Assembly (NCBI GenBank): GCA_030146915.1 | Contig: JASLAT010000015.1 | Span: forward strand, 1 to 64,000 | Reading direction: 5' to 3' | Length of the DNA stretch: 64,000 nucleotides | Origin: Tissierellales bacterium | GTDB lineage: Bacteria > Bacillota > Clostridia > Tissierellales > Tissierellaceae | In this document: positions 41,184 to 50,048 of the stretch, piece after piece | How the letters are laid out: each line of letters starts with the position of its first letter | Position numbering within the stretch: position 1 is the first letter of the stretch | The notes under the pieces: model-generated | Told to the model about the DNA's origin: nothing | What the model saw: the letters and a program-made list of their open reading frames with translations, nothing else | Databases searched by the model: none | Program-made: the position numbers and the translations under genes

Positions 41184-43594
41184 ACTCTGGTTAATTTTAT
41201 AAGTTTTATGGTGTGTTGATTCTTCTTTATATCTAGGTTGTATTCTTTATTTATATCTCTAAAGTCAACTTTAAACTTAGGCATATTCATTGTTTGGTAA
41301 TAGAAGTACTCACTTTCTGTTAATCCAATCATTTTATCTTCAACTAAAGTTATATCTTGAAGAAGCTCATACCTAGTTTCTTTGTATTCACCATTAATAT
41401 CTTCTATTTGAATTTTGAAAATATCTTTATTTTCATTTAATGCTAATTCTGATTCTGTCATAATTTTTGGTAACATCAATATTGAAATTGAGTTTTGATC
41501 TTTTGTTACCATAACACCATTTTTCAAGTGTATGATATCTGACTCTAAGCCCTCTATCAACTTAGATATATAATATACTGTTCTTTTTATACCTGCGGGA
41601 GTATTTTCAACAGCATAATCTTTGATTTTATGATTTTTTCTATCAATTATATTTATTGAGGATACATTTACACCTAACTTTACTAGATCTAGATATATTC
41701 TCAAGTATAAAACACTATAGTAATAAGATTTATAACGCTTACTTTTGCTTGAAAACCCATCCACATAGTTAAATGTTATTACAACTTTATCACTATCTCT
41801 TAGATTAATAGAATCCCTTATTCTATTAATTTCTCTCTCTAAAAACTCATAACTTCTCTTATAGTCTTTTTCATTAGCATCACAAAGAACATCTAATCTG
41901 AAGAATATACCTGGATATTTATCTAAATTTAAATCTTTTAATTTATCGATAAAATCATTATTATTAAATATATGAACTTTTCCTATATAAATACCTATAT
42001 TTTCATATGGAAGTTCTAAGCCATCCACCGCATTCTTTATAAAGCTTTCTAAGAAATAATTATAGTATTTTAACTCATCTTCAGAACTAACTATTCTCTC
42101 TATATTTCTTACATATAACTCTATCTTCCATTCTCTTAAATTTTGTTCTTTAACGTTTTCTAAAATATAATTTCTGTACTTTATAATTTTTTCTAAATAT
42201 TTTTCTATCTTATCTCTTTGTAAATCTTTAGTTATAGATCCTTCTTGTAATGGAAAAGCTAATTGAATTACCGGCCTTATATTATTACTATCTAAAGCTT
42301 TAACAAGCTCTTCTCTATCCTTACTTTCAAGAAATATAACCTTACCACTTGCTGATAATAAGTGGAACTTACCATCTTGATAAATCAATCTTATACTTAT
42401 ACTAGAGCTTTTATAATTTGATAATATTTCCTTTAAATTAGTAATACCACTTTCCAAATCCATTATCGAATATAAGTCTATAACTTTTCTCCATCTATGA
42501 TTCTTTAAGATACTATCATCTTTTAATCCTATATTTAAATGTCTATATCTATTTCTCTCTAAAACTGATGTTCTTTTTAAAAATTCCTGTGTCTTAGGAT
42601 CCTTATAAAGTTCATCATCATAAAATACTTTACTTTCAGAATCATATTTTTTTCTAAAATCAGATGGTGGTATATTAAAATAATCTTTAAAAGATCTATT
42701 AAAATTCTTTATACTCTTAAATCCTGCATCTATTGCAACATTTGTAATTAAATCATCTGTATTTATTAATAAATTAACAGCATAATTTAACCTAAGTTTT
42801 AAAAGATAATCTCTATAGTTCTCACCGATTATTTCTTTAAATTTCCTAGATAAGTGTGAATAACTTATATTATATTTTTTGGCTAAACTATCTAATCTAG
42901 TATCTCCTGTATTACTAATAAGATTTTGTAAATCTTTAGTAATTTTTATCACTATTTTGTCTATGCTCATTTCCTCTGGCTCTTTTAAAAATCTACCCTC
43001 ATCTAAGTCAGAACTAACTAGCTTATCCCAATAGTCCTTCAGAAGATCATCTTCTATACTAGCACCTAGACTTTCCCTATATAACATAGACATAGCTAAT
43101 TTAAAATCTTCTTTTTCCTGCTTTTCTAAAATTAATCTTGATTTTAATCCTTTTAGTCTTTCAGCATCTTCAAATTCATCTGGATGAATTTGAAGCACCA
43201 AGGCTATATTATCCTCTTCCATATAGTCTATAATATGTGGGATATTAGACCCTATAAATATAAGATCATCCTCATTTAATACGACAATCTTATTTTCTAA
43301 TTTCAGCTTTATTTTCCCTTTTATGACATAAATATATTCCAAACTATTATGAATAGAAAACTCTCTATATCCAACCCTACTCACAAATATACGATATCCA
43401 TTCTGCTTCTTAGCTACAATAACCTCTTGGTTATTAGTTAATGTCGCCTTATTTAGATCAATATTTACATCTGTATTTCTACTAATATCTAACAAACCAA
43501 TCAACCCTTCCCATGTCTTCCTTTTATATTTATGTAATAAGTATGAGTAAGTTTTGGATTTTAGCTTGAATATGTTTAACAGAAATCTAATCAT
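41174..43594 (-). CDS. AraC-family regulator with large C-terminal barrel-like domain
   Basis: The 806-residue protein has a cupin-like sensor (about 75-135; YIYVIKGKIKLKL and FIGSNIPHIIDY). An AraC double helix-turn-helix follows at about 230-317 (LAKKYNISYSHLSRKFKE, then AIDAGFKSIKNFNRSFKDYF). About 480 further residues resemble the GH39-type glycosidase-like barrel plus beta-sandwich found on some Firmicutes AraC regulators, without a clear pair of catalytic glutamates. Such regulators usually control sugar genes, yet no sugar transport or hydrolase operon is adjacent. The first ATG has a weak ribosome binding site; a TTG at codon 34 with AAGGG upstream is an alternative start. The 241 bases upstream (43595-43835) show no gene. 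Confidence 0.85.
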   Translation of the reverse strand: MIRFLLNIFKLKSKTYSYLLHKYKRKTWEGLIGLLDISRNTDVNIDLNKATLTNNQEVIVAKKQNGYRIFVSRVGYREFSIHNSLEYIYVIKGKIKLKLENKIVVLNEDDLIFIGSNIPHIIDYMEEDNIALVLQIHPDEFEDAERLKGLKSRLILEKQEKEDFKLAMSMLYRESLGASIEDDLLKDYWDKLVSSDLDEGRFLKEPEEMSIDKIVIKITKDLQNLISNTGDTRLDSLAKKYNISYSHLSRKFKEIIGENYRDYLLKLRLNYAVNLLINTDDLITNVAIDAGFKSIKNFNRSFKDYFNIPPSDFRKKYDSESKVFYDDELYKDPKTQEFLKRTSVLERNRYRHLNIGLKDDSILKNHRWRKVIDLYSIMDLESGITNLKEILSNYKSSSISIRLIYQDGKFHLLSASGKVIFLESKDREELVKALDSNNIRPVIQLAFPLQEGSITKDLQRDKIEKYLEKIIKYRNYILENVKEQNLREWKIELYVRNIERIVSSEDELKYYNYFLESFIKNAVDGLELPYENIGIYIGKVHIFNNNDFIDKLKDLNLDKYPGIFFRLDVLCDANEKDYKRSYEFLEREINRIRDSINLRDSDKVVITFNYVDGFSSKSKRYKSYYYSVLYLRIYLDLVKLGVNVSSINIIDRKNHKIKDYAVENTPAGIKRTVYYISKLIEGLESDIIHLKNGVMVTKDQNSISILMLPKIMTESELALNENKDIFKIQIEDINGEYKETRYELLQDITLVEDKMIGLTESEYFYYQTMNMPKFKVDFRDINKEYNLDIKKNQHTIKLIKLTRVKS

Positions 43595-43802
43595 ATACTT
43601 TTTTGCTAATTAAAGCAAATTATTAGTACAATTAAATAGTTATATTGCATAATAATTTTTTATTTAATAATCATGGCTAATAAATAATACCAGTTATTGG
43701 CAGATTTTTCAAATATTTTTTCTAGATTATTAAGAATTTTCCTATTATTTATTAAAATATCTTAAAAACATTCCTATTATTTATATAATATAGGTCATAT
43801 AG

Positions 43803-43837
43803 GTAAAAATAAAACTCTAGCCAAATGACTAGAGTTT
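43803..43837 (-). terminator. terminator of xpt
   Basis: A stem of nine perfect pairs plus two more (AAACTCTAG at 43812-43820 with 43829-43837) is followed on the minus strand by TATTTTT. It overlaps the xpt stop codon. Confidence 0.83.
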
Positions 43838-44405
43838 ATCTAAATACTATATTTCCATCTTCTATACTATCAATTATTGCTAAAGACTCTAACCTAATTC
43901 CCTCATCTCTTAAAGCTTGTCCGCCTACTTGAAATCCTTTTTCTATAGCTACTCCTATTCCAACAAGATTAGCATCTGCTTTATTTACCAAATCTATTAA
44001 ACCTGTTACAGCCTTACCGTTAGCTAAAAAATCATCTATAATAAGAATGTTTTCACCCTCGTTTATGTAATTTTTATCTACCATTATCTTATATGTTTTA
44101 CCGCCAGTATAGGAATAAACATCAGTGGAGTAAACTTCTTCAGACAAATTTTGACTTTCTCTTTTTTTTGCAAAAACTACATCTACATCAAAATATTGAG
44201 CTGCAATAACAGCAACAGCTATGCCTGATACTTCCGCTGTTAAGATTTTATCTACTTTTAAATCTGAAAATCTTTTTTTAAACTCTCTTCCAATTTTATT
44301 CATTAATTTTATATCTACTTGATGATTTAAAAAACTATCTACTTTTACTAATTCACCTTTTTTAATATCACCTTGTTCCTTTATCTTCTTCTTAAGTTCA
44401 ATCAA
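43836..44405 (-). CDS. xpt: xanthine phosphoribosyltransferase
   Basis: The 189-residue enzyme salvages xanthine to XMP using PRPP. Diagnostic parts are VDSFLNHQVDIKLM near 22, a PRPP loop NILIIDDFLANGKAVTGL near 118-135 and EKGFQVGGQALRDEG near 154. TTG is the start, eight bases after GAGGAG. In Bacillus this gene is under a purine riboswitch, but the 76 bases between it and the upstream zincin gene are too short for one and show no such core. Confidence 0.94.
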   Translation of the reverse strand: MIELKKKIKEQGDIKKGELVKVDSFLNHQVDIKLMNKIGREFKKRFSDLKVDKILTAEVSGIAVAVIAAQYFDVDVVFAKKRESQNLSEEVYSTDVYSYTGGKTYKIMVDKNYINEGENILIIDDFLANGKAVTGLIDLVNKADANLVGIGVAIEKGFQVGGQALRDEGIRLESLAIIDSIEDGNIVFR

Positions 44406-44481
44406 ATTTTACACTCCTCTATATTTATATATAAATATTATAAGTCATTATTATATATTAATCAATTAAGCTTAATTTCTA

Positions 44482-44862
44482 TTAGTCAATAGAAGCTTTA
44501 TATTTATCTAAAAAAACTTTGTCCTCAATTTTTAAATCTTTCTCTCCTGCTAAATCTTCAATGTGATGTATAAATTCATGGTGTAAGACTTCACGTAATT
44601 TTTTTAATATTACTTCTTCATCCTCATACTTAAGAGCTTCTTTTAAAGATCCATAGTAAATAAAAATAGTACGCCCCATATAATCTTTAACATACTCTCC
44701 TAAAATATAAAGGGGTTTTTTACTTATACTTGCTTCATGGTACTTTAAATCCTCTGATAAAATAACTCCTCCATTTAAGCTTTTAAAGATATTTTCTGGT
44801 ACTTCTTCACAAATTTTTTCTAAGTAATCATAAACTTCATCTATTGTTAAAAAAGACTTCAT
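44482..44862 (-). CDS. zincin-type metallopeptidase family protein
   Basis: The 126-residue single-domain protein has the metzincin-like motif LHHEFIHHIED (about 91-101), which holds HExxH plus a further His-x-Glu. This fits the compact minigluzincin-like or PF06262 family of small cytoplasmic metallopeptidases. The fold before it (GGVILSEDLKYH and IFIYYGSLKEAL) matches the usual beta-rich half. The native substrate is unknown. The ATG follows AAGGAG. It stands between xpt and the hexapeptide protein gene, separated from the latter by a terminator. Confidence 0.86.
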   Translation of the reverse strand: MKSFLTIDEVYDYLEKICEEVPENIFKSLNGGVILSEDLKYHEASISKKPLYILGEYVKDYMGRTIFIYYGSLKEALKYEDEEVILKKLREVLHHEFIHHIEDLAGEKDLKIEDKVFLDKYKASID

Positions 44863-44884
44863 CTTGTAACTCCTTTTATAATAT

Positions 44885-44915
44885 GTAAAAAATAAGACTG
44901 TTTCCAGTCTTATTT
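44885..44915 (-). terminator. terminator of the hexapeptide/PIG-L/acetyltransferase operon
   Basis: A perfect 11-bp stem (AAATAAGACTG at 44890-44900 with 44905-44915) has a TTTC loop and a T-run on the minus strand. It overlaps the stop codon of the hexapeptide protein gene. Confidence 0.87.
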
Positions 44916-45417
44916 ATATATGTTCATTTCTCCAAAGTTTTTCATATCTTTCAGCATTCCATATGTTTTTATTTATCTCATCTTCTGTTAGCTCTCTTAC
45001 CACTTTTCCCGGTATACCCACAACTAGTGAGTTTGGTGGTATTACTGCATTTTCTAAGACTACTGCGCCTGCAGCAATCATACTTCCTTTACCTATAACA
45101 GCCCCGTTTAAAACAATGGAACCCATGCCTACTAAGCAATTATCTTCTACTGTACATCCATGAACTACTGCATTATGTCCAACTGAAACATTATCTCCTA
45201 TTATGCAAGGTTCATTATCGTCTACATGAACTACTGCATTATCTTGTATATTGGTCATTTCACCAATACTTATATAGCTAAGGTCTCCCCTAACTGTTAC
45301 ATTATACCATATGCTACTATTTTTTCCTATAGTAACATCTCCCATAACATCTGCAGAGTCTGCTATAAAAGTATCATTATCTATCTTTGTTTTTTTATTA
45401 TATAAATCCCTTATCAT
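44914..45417 (-). CDS. gamma-carbonic-anhydrase-like hexapeptide protein
   Basis: The 167-residue protein is a left-handed beta-helix of hexapeptide repeats (VTIGKNSSIW, CIIGDNVSVGHNAVVHGC, AVIGKGSMIAAGAVV). The gamma-CA/PaaY hallmark histidines occur in NAVVHVDD and VGHNAVVHGC. Members bind a metal at a trimer interface; many have carbonic anhydrase-like or CoA-linked roles that are not settled. ATG is preferred over a GTG four codons earlier because GAGGGTG is nine bases before it. The start overlaps the end of the PIG-L gene by 20 bases, so the two are translated as a unit. Confidence 0.9.
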   Translation of the reverse strand: MIRDLYNKKTKIDNDTFIADSADVMGDVTIGKNSSIWYNVTVRGDLSYISIGEMTNIQDNAVVHVDDNEPCIIGDNVSVGHNAVVHGCTVEDNCLVGMGSIVLNGAVIGKGSMIAAGAVVLENAVIPPNSLVVGIPGKVVRELTEDEINKNIWNAERYEKLWRNEHI

Positions 45418-46366
45418 TCTGTATCTCACCCTCTATAATTTTTTCTTTTAGTATAAAGTTTAAGTAATTATTAAACTTCCTTTTAAGTCTAGAATTTTTT
45501 AAAAAAGCCAGCATCATATTGTATTGACTACTAAGTTGTCTCAACATATCCGGCCTAAAACCTTCTTCTTCTAACATATGACTTACTTCTGATGCTGTTT
45601 CTAAACTTAGCTTAATAAATACTTCAGCCGCATATGTATTAATATTTTTAGTTAATAAGGCTTTTCTTTTATCTAAAAGACTATAGGCATCAAAACCCAT
45701 GACACCTTGTGATTTAAAGTATTTATACATTTGCTCTTTTTCTTTAAATTCTTTCTTATTTAAAGATATTACCCTGTTTATAATCCTTAAATCATTAGGA
45801 GTATTTACTTCATACATCCAAATATTATCAAAAGATCTATTCCATATAGATAGTGCCCTTAATAAAAGTTTTGTTGAATTTATATGATCTACGTGTCCAT
45901 CTAATAAGAAAGGTGTATATATTCTATCAGGATTTAATTCTTTTAGTATCTTCAAAATTTTATCTACAGATTTCTGATCTTTAAAATTTACGTTACAATC
46001 TTTATGGTCTAAAAAATATAAGTCTTCAATACCATATATACTTGCAATCTTTCTTGCTTCTTCTTTTCTAACATTAATAAGGTCTTCCTCACTTAAATTA
46101 CTTACTGCTCCGCTTCCGTCTGCTACATATACTAAAGTCCCATTAAATCCTAAATTCCTATGTTTAATTAAGGTTCCGCCTAACCCTATAGTTTCATCAT
46201 CAACATGTGGAGCTATTATAAGAACGTTTTCATCTTTACTTATTTCATCTATCTTCCAACCTAAACTCTTCAATCCCTCAGAATAGTAACTTCTAGTATA
46301 AATAGAATTTATAAGTCTTAAAGGATACTTTAAAACTAACTTTGCTAATTTCTTTACCAATGTCAT
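45398..46366 (-). CDS. PIG-L family deacetylase
   Basis: The 322-residue protein has the zinc-binding motif APHVDDE (about 52-58) and a later DGHVDH (about 153), as in LmbE/PIG-L N-acetyl sugar deacetylases. Around 100 additional C-terminal residues are helical and unassigned. No signal peptide is seen, so it acts in the cytoplasm, perhaps on a nucleotide- or lipid-linked sugar. It is eight bases from the acetyltransferase gene before it and overlaps the hexapeptide protein after it; this suggests a pathway modifying amino sugars, but no glycosyltransferase is present. Confidence 0.9.
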   Translation of the reverse strand: MTLVKKLAKLVLKYPLRLINSIYTRSYYSEGLKSLGWKIDEISKDENVLIIAPHVDDETIGLGGTLIKHRNLGFNGTLVYVADGSGAVSNLSEEDLINVRKEEARKIASIYGIEDLYFLDHKDCNVNFKDQKSVDKILKILKELNPDRIYTPFLLDGHVDHINSTKLLLRALSIWNRSFDNIWMYEVNTPNDLRIINRVISLNKKEFKEKEQMYKYFKSQGVMGFDAYSLLDKRKALLTKNINTYAAEVFIKLSLETASEVSHMLEEEGFRPDMLRQLSSQYNMMLAFLKNSRLKRKFNNYLNFILKEKIIEGEIQNDKGFI

Positions 46367-46374
46367 ACTCCCCT

Positions 46375-47139
46375 TTAAAAAAAATCTCCCTTATACACAG
46401 GTATATTAACATCACCATATTTATCATTTTTATCATAACTAACAATTCTTGCTCTATTTTTTATTAATTTATACATAAGTGTCTCTTTAGTAGTATAACT
46501 AAATAAAATCCCTACATCTACTTTCTCAAGTCCATGTTCTATATCAGAATTAAATCTACCAAGTACATAATATATATTACTAGTTCTTTTGTAAAGTAAA
46601 TATGATTTATCTTTATATTTTGTATAATAATAATTAGATGTAGGAGAAGATAAAAATTTCCATTTGAAATATTCATCTTCTATTTTATCAGTTTGTGAAT
46701 ATAGTCTTTTTTTAGATATTACAAGCTTTAGATAATAGTAATGCTTAACTTTCCATCCTAGTTTAACATAACCAGGATAAGAATTATCATTAGGATAATT
46801 ATATATTAGTTCATCCTCTAAAGTATTTAAAACTAACTTTGTCATCTTAGAAAAGATTCCTTTTCCTCTATAATCTTTTATAACTGCTGTATCACAAGGT
46901 TGATAAGCTCTTTTACCGTAAATATCATTTCTCCAAAAACTTCTAACTGCTATTGGCTTAATTCCATCGTAAACAATAACCATATAGGAATCTCCATATA
47001 TATTTTTTAAATATTTCCATTTAAACCATTCAGTATTATATTCTGTTTCAAATACATCATTAAAAACTTTAATAAAATCCTCTATTTCTTTAACTGTTAA
47101 TTCACTAGATATTCTCAATCTATAATCTAATTTAGACAT
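46375..47139 (-). CDS. GNAT-family acetyltransferase-like protein
   Basis: The 254-residue protein has a GNAT core with the acetyl-CoA loop DYRGKGIFSKMTKLV (about 89-103, the Q/RxxGxG/A pattern) after the strand YQPCDTAVI. The layout (FNDVFETEYNTEWFKWKY near 25 and GYVKLGWKVKHY near 125) is that of GNATs found in surface-polysaccharide or lipid-modification clusters. It is the first gene of an operon with PIG-L and hexapeptide proteins. Substrate unknown. The ATG follows GAGGGAG. Confidence 0.85.
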   Translation of the reverse strand: MSKLDYRLRISSELTVKEIEDFIKVFNDVFETEYNTEWFKWKYLKNIYGDSYMVIVYDGIKPIAVRSFWRNDIYGKRAYQPCDTAVIKDYRGKGIFSKMTKLVLNTLEDELIYNYPNDNSYPGYVKLGWKVKHYYYLKLVISKKRLYSQTDKIEDEYFKWKFLSSPTSNYYYTKYKDKSYLLYKRTSNIYYVLGRFNSDIEHGLEKVDVGILFSYTTKETLMYKLIKNRARIVSYDKNDKYGDVNIPVYKGDFF

Positions 47140-47204
47140 ATTATCTCCCTCTATTCATTAATCTATACTATATTATATATTACTTCTAATGCAATAGTAA
47201 GTAA

Positions 47205-47233
47205 ATAAAAAAGACACCCTCCTAGGTGCCTTT
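47205..47233 (-). terminator. terminator of the universal stress protein gene
   Basis: On the minus strand AAGGCACC pairs with GGTGTCTT (one G-T pair) and is followed by a T-run (plus 47205-47212). It stands 20 bases after the stop codon of the nearer usp gene. Confidence 0.75.
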
Positions 47234-47253
47234 AGTTTAAAATTCTATTTAAA

Positions 47254-47700
47254 TTAAGATTTCACTATATATATGGAGGTTTCTACATGGTTCATTACTC
47301 TAGAAGAAACACTTCCTAACATAACTCTTGAAAACATACTTAATCCTCTATTTCCCATGACTATAAGGTCATAGTCGCTATTTTCTGCAGTTTTTATTAT
47401 AAGTTTTGCAGGGTCTGATACTTCAACTATAGTTTTTATATTGCCATTATATTCTTTCAATATAGACTTTGCTTCATTTAAAACTTCTTCTCCTTGTTGA
47501 AAGGCTAAGTCAAAAAGTTTATCTAGTTTTTCTTCATCACATAAGTTTTCATCAAAATTTGGCATATCTTCTCTAAAATCCTTGGCTGCATGTAAAAGTG
47601 TTATTTCACTTTCATCATATTTATTAGCTAGTTCCATTCCTTTTCTTAATGCTAAAATAGATCCTTCAGATCCATCTATTGGTATTAAAAATCTTTTCAT
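47254..47700 (-). CDS. universal stress protein
   Basis: The 148-residue UspA-like protein starts MKRFLIPIDGSEGSILALRK. It ends with the ATP-binding motif G-x2-G-x9-G-S (GNRGLSMFSRVMLGSVSSRV), so it is of the ATP-binding type. Such proteins respond to starvation and stress. It is the downstream copy of a tandem pair, 47 bases after its paralogue, and both are soluble and single-domain. Confidence 0.93.
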   Translation of the reverse strand: MKRFLIPIDGSEGSILALRKGMELANKYDESEITLLHAAKDFREDMPNFDENLCDEEKLDKLFDLAFQQGEEVLNEAKSILKEYNGNIKTIVEVSDPAKLIIKTAENSDYDLIVMGNRGLSMFSRVMLGSVSSRVMNHVETSIYIVKS

Positions 47701-47747
47701 TTTATCACTCCTACACTCGTCAGTTAAATAAGATCGGCCAGCTAACT

Positions 47748-48176
47748 TTATCCTTTTACAATATAAACAGAAGTTTTAACATGATTTAAAACTCTGTTTG
47801 ACACACTACCCATCATTACTCTCGAAAATGCATTTAACCCCCTATTACCCATAACAACGAGATCATATCCTCCTTCTTCCGCTTCGTCTATTATCTCTTG
47901 CGCTGGGTCTCCCAATCTTACTTCTGTTTTTATTTCTCCAGAATAATCTTCAAAAGTCTCCATAGCCTTTTCTAGGGTTTCCTTAGCCTGTTGAGAGAAC
48001 ACTTCATTTATCTCCAATTTATGATCATACTCTAATAAATAAGGATTATTCATTAAGTTAGAAATAACATTTAATATTGTTATCTTACTATTGTTAAGTT
48101 CACCTAACTCCTTTGCCTTTTCTAAAGCTAATTGAGAACCTTTAGAACCATCTATAGGTACTAATATATTTTTCAT
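47748..48176 (-). CDS. universal stress protein, tandem paralogue
   Basis: The 142-residue protein begins MKNILVPIDGSKGSQLALEK and carries GNRGLNAFSRVMMGSVSNRV, again the ATP-binding pattern. It is clearly similar to its neighbour at 47254-47700, from which it probably arose by duplication. The ATG has GGAGGGG upstream. The pair may be transcribed together. Confidence 0.93.
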   Translation of the reverse strand: MKNILVPIDGSKGSQLALEKAKELGELNNSKITILNVISNLMNNPYLLEYDHKLEINEVFSQQAKETLEKAMETFEDYSGEIKTEVRLGDPAQEIIDEAEEGGYDLVVMGNRGLNAFSRVMMGSVSNRVLNHVKTSVYIVKG

Positions 48177-48248
48177 ATAAACCCCTCCTATAAGCTTATC
48201 TTTTTCTTCTAACTTAATTATAACATATTTCTGATAATTTAGTCAGTT

Positions 48249-49946
48249 TTATAAAGTTATTCTAATCATATTTTTTTGCTCATTATCTTTATAAGAAATA
48301 ATAGTATATCTATAGCTTTTCCCAAACTCTGAAGAATCATCCAAAAATCCCATTTCAATCTGTTTTTTACTTTTAAATACATTGCCTAACTTCTTTTTAT
48401 CTTTATATCCTCCAGATATTACTTCTTCTCTATAAACTGAGTAATATTCATTTTCACTGTCCTTAGAATCTTTCCATTCTAAAACATTACCAAAAATACT
48501 AGCTTTAATATTTAAATCATAAATCTCTCTTTTTTCATTATTAGTTTTTTCTTCTTCAATATCTTTTCCATTTGATGATGTAGTAATATTTCTATAATGC
48601 TTATTCTTTAAGATATCTATAAATTTATTATTTGCAATATTTTTTTTATCTTTTAATAAAGATTCATATCTAAAGAAAATGGAGCCTTTAACTTCATCAT
48701 ACAAACTATTAAACTTCAACTGATTTGAAATCTCCTTTTCATTACTCCACCTTGGATCACTAATAAGTTCTTTTTTCTTGTAGTTAGCATGACCTATATA
48801 TAAGTCAACATCTGTTCCTTTAACTTGTCTTGACCACCAGTCTACAAGTTCAGCATAAGGTGCGGCTTTTTCATCAAAAGTCCAATAGATCTGAGGTGCT
48901 ATATAGTCTAGCAAGTTATCCTTTACCCATTTTCTAGTATCTGCAAATTGATAATCATATGATGCCATAGAACCTACAGGAGTATTAGACCCAACTCCTT
49001 CTTTACTACCCTCAGGATGATCTGATTTATGCCCCCAAATACCAAATGGACTTATACCAAATTTTATCTTTTTATCATAATTTTTATTATAATTTCTTAT
49101 AGAATTTGATAATTTTGATACTAAGTTAGTAACATTATCTCTTCTCCAATCAGATACTCTCCCATAATTAGACCCATATTTTTCATAAGAATTTTTTTCT
49201 TCAATGGAGTAAAAATCCTCAGTATTTACTCTTTTACTAGGGTAAAAATAATCATCTAAATGGACACCATCAACATCATAATTTTCAACTACCTCCATAA
49301 TTGTTTCATTTATAAAGTTTACTACCTCTGGTTCAGCTGGGTTAAGATATAACTTACCATCATATTTAAATACATAATCTGGATTTTTCCTTGCCCAATT
49401 TTTCTCTGATAGTTTTGATAAATCCTCCAATTTACTTGATGTAAATGAACTATTAGTTGTAACCCTATATGGATTAAACCAAGCATGAAATTTTAATCCT
49501 CTCTTATGTGTTTGCTCCACCATCCAATCTAAAGGGTCCCAACCTGGGGAAAGGTCTTCTTTTCCTGTTAAATACTCAGACCATGGATTTAACTCTGACT
49601 TATAAAAAGTATCTCCTTTTGGTCTTACTTGATATATTATAGTGTTTAAACCCAAGTCTTGAACATTGTCTAATAGCTCCAAATATCCCTTTTTAAATTC
49701 TTCCTTGCTTAATCCTTTTTTCTTTGGGAAATCTAAATTATAAACTGTAGAAACCCATACTCCTCTAAACTCCTTTGTGTCTGCTTTTATTTCTTTAGGA
49801 AGTTCTATTTCTTTTCCATTTAAATAAATCTTTTCTTTATTATTATGATTATATAAAATCTCTACAGCACTAGATTGGAATGATGTAAATATAATTGATG
49901 CTACTAATCCTGTTAAAACTAGTCCTTTCTTATATTTTATTTTCAA
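48249..49946 (-). CDS. secreted GHL10-type glycoside hydrolase-like protein
   Basis: The 565-residue protein begins with a signal peptide (MKIKYKKGLVLTGLVASIIF, Ala-rich end near 27). From about residue 55 to 390 it has the DUF187/GHL10 barrel: EFRGVWVSTVYNLDFP, GLKFHAWFNPYRV near 150, VDGVHLDDYFYPS near 228 and FGISPFGIWG near 290. A C-terminal segment (about 475-565) looks like a fibronectin-type beta domain. The family includes peptidoglycan glycosidase-like enzymes (YngK and DigH relatives). TTG is the start, ten bases after GGGAGG. It has no obvious operon partner. Confidence 0.9.
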   Translation of the reverse strand: MKIKYKKGLVLTGLVASIIFTSFQSSAVEILYNHNNKEKIYLNGKEIELPKEIKADTKEFRGVWVSTVYNLDFPKKKGLSKEEFKKGYLELLDNVQDLGLNTIIYQVRPKGDTFYKSELNPWSEYLTGKEDLSPGWDPLDWMVEQTHKRGLKFHAWFNPYRVTTNSSFTSSKLEDLSKLSEKNWARKNPDYVFKYDGKLYLNPAEPEVVNFINETIMEVVENYDVDGVHLDDYFYPSKRVNTEDFYSIEEKNSYEKYGSNYGRVSDWRRDNVTNLVSKLSNSIRNYNKNYDKKIKFGISPFGIWGHKSDHPEGSKEGVGSNTPVGSMASYDYQFADTRKWVKDNLLDYIAPQIYWTFDEKAAPYAELVDWWSRQVKGTDVDLYIGHANYKKKELISDPRWSNEKEISNQLKFNSLYDEVKGSIFFRYESLLKDKKNIANNKFIDILKNKHYRNITTSSNGKDIEEEKTNNEKREIYDLNIKASIFGNVLEWKDSKDSENEYYSVYREEVISGGYKDKKKLGNVFKSKKQIEMGFLDDSSEFGKSYRYTIISYKDNEQKNMIRITL

Positions 49947-50020
49947 TTAAGTTCTACCTCCCTATTATTATAATCTTTATTATACCATAGAGAAGTATTA
50001 CATAATTATTAAATTACATT

Positions 50021-50048
50021 AAAAAAAGGCTAAAAATTTAGCCTTTTT
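50021..50048 (-). terminator. terminator of trpS
   Basis: A perfect 12-bp stem (AAAAAGGCTAAA at 50023-50034 with 50037-50048) has a two-base loop. T-runs flank both sides. It overlaps the trpS stop codon. Confidence 0.85.

Noticed and set aside
44406..44481. Purine riboswitch upstream of xpt
   Set aside because: The gap is only 76 bases and has no purine aptamer core.
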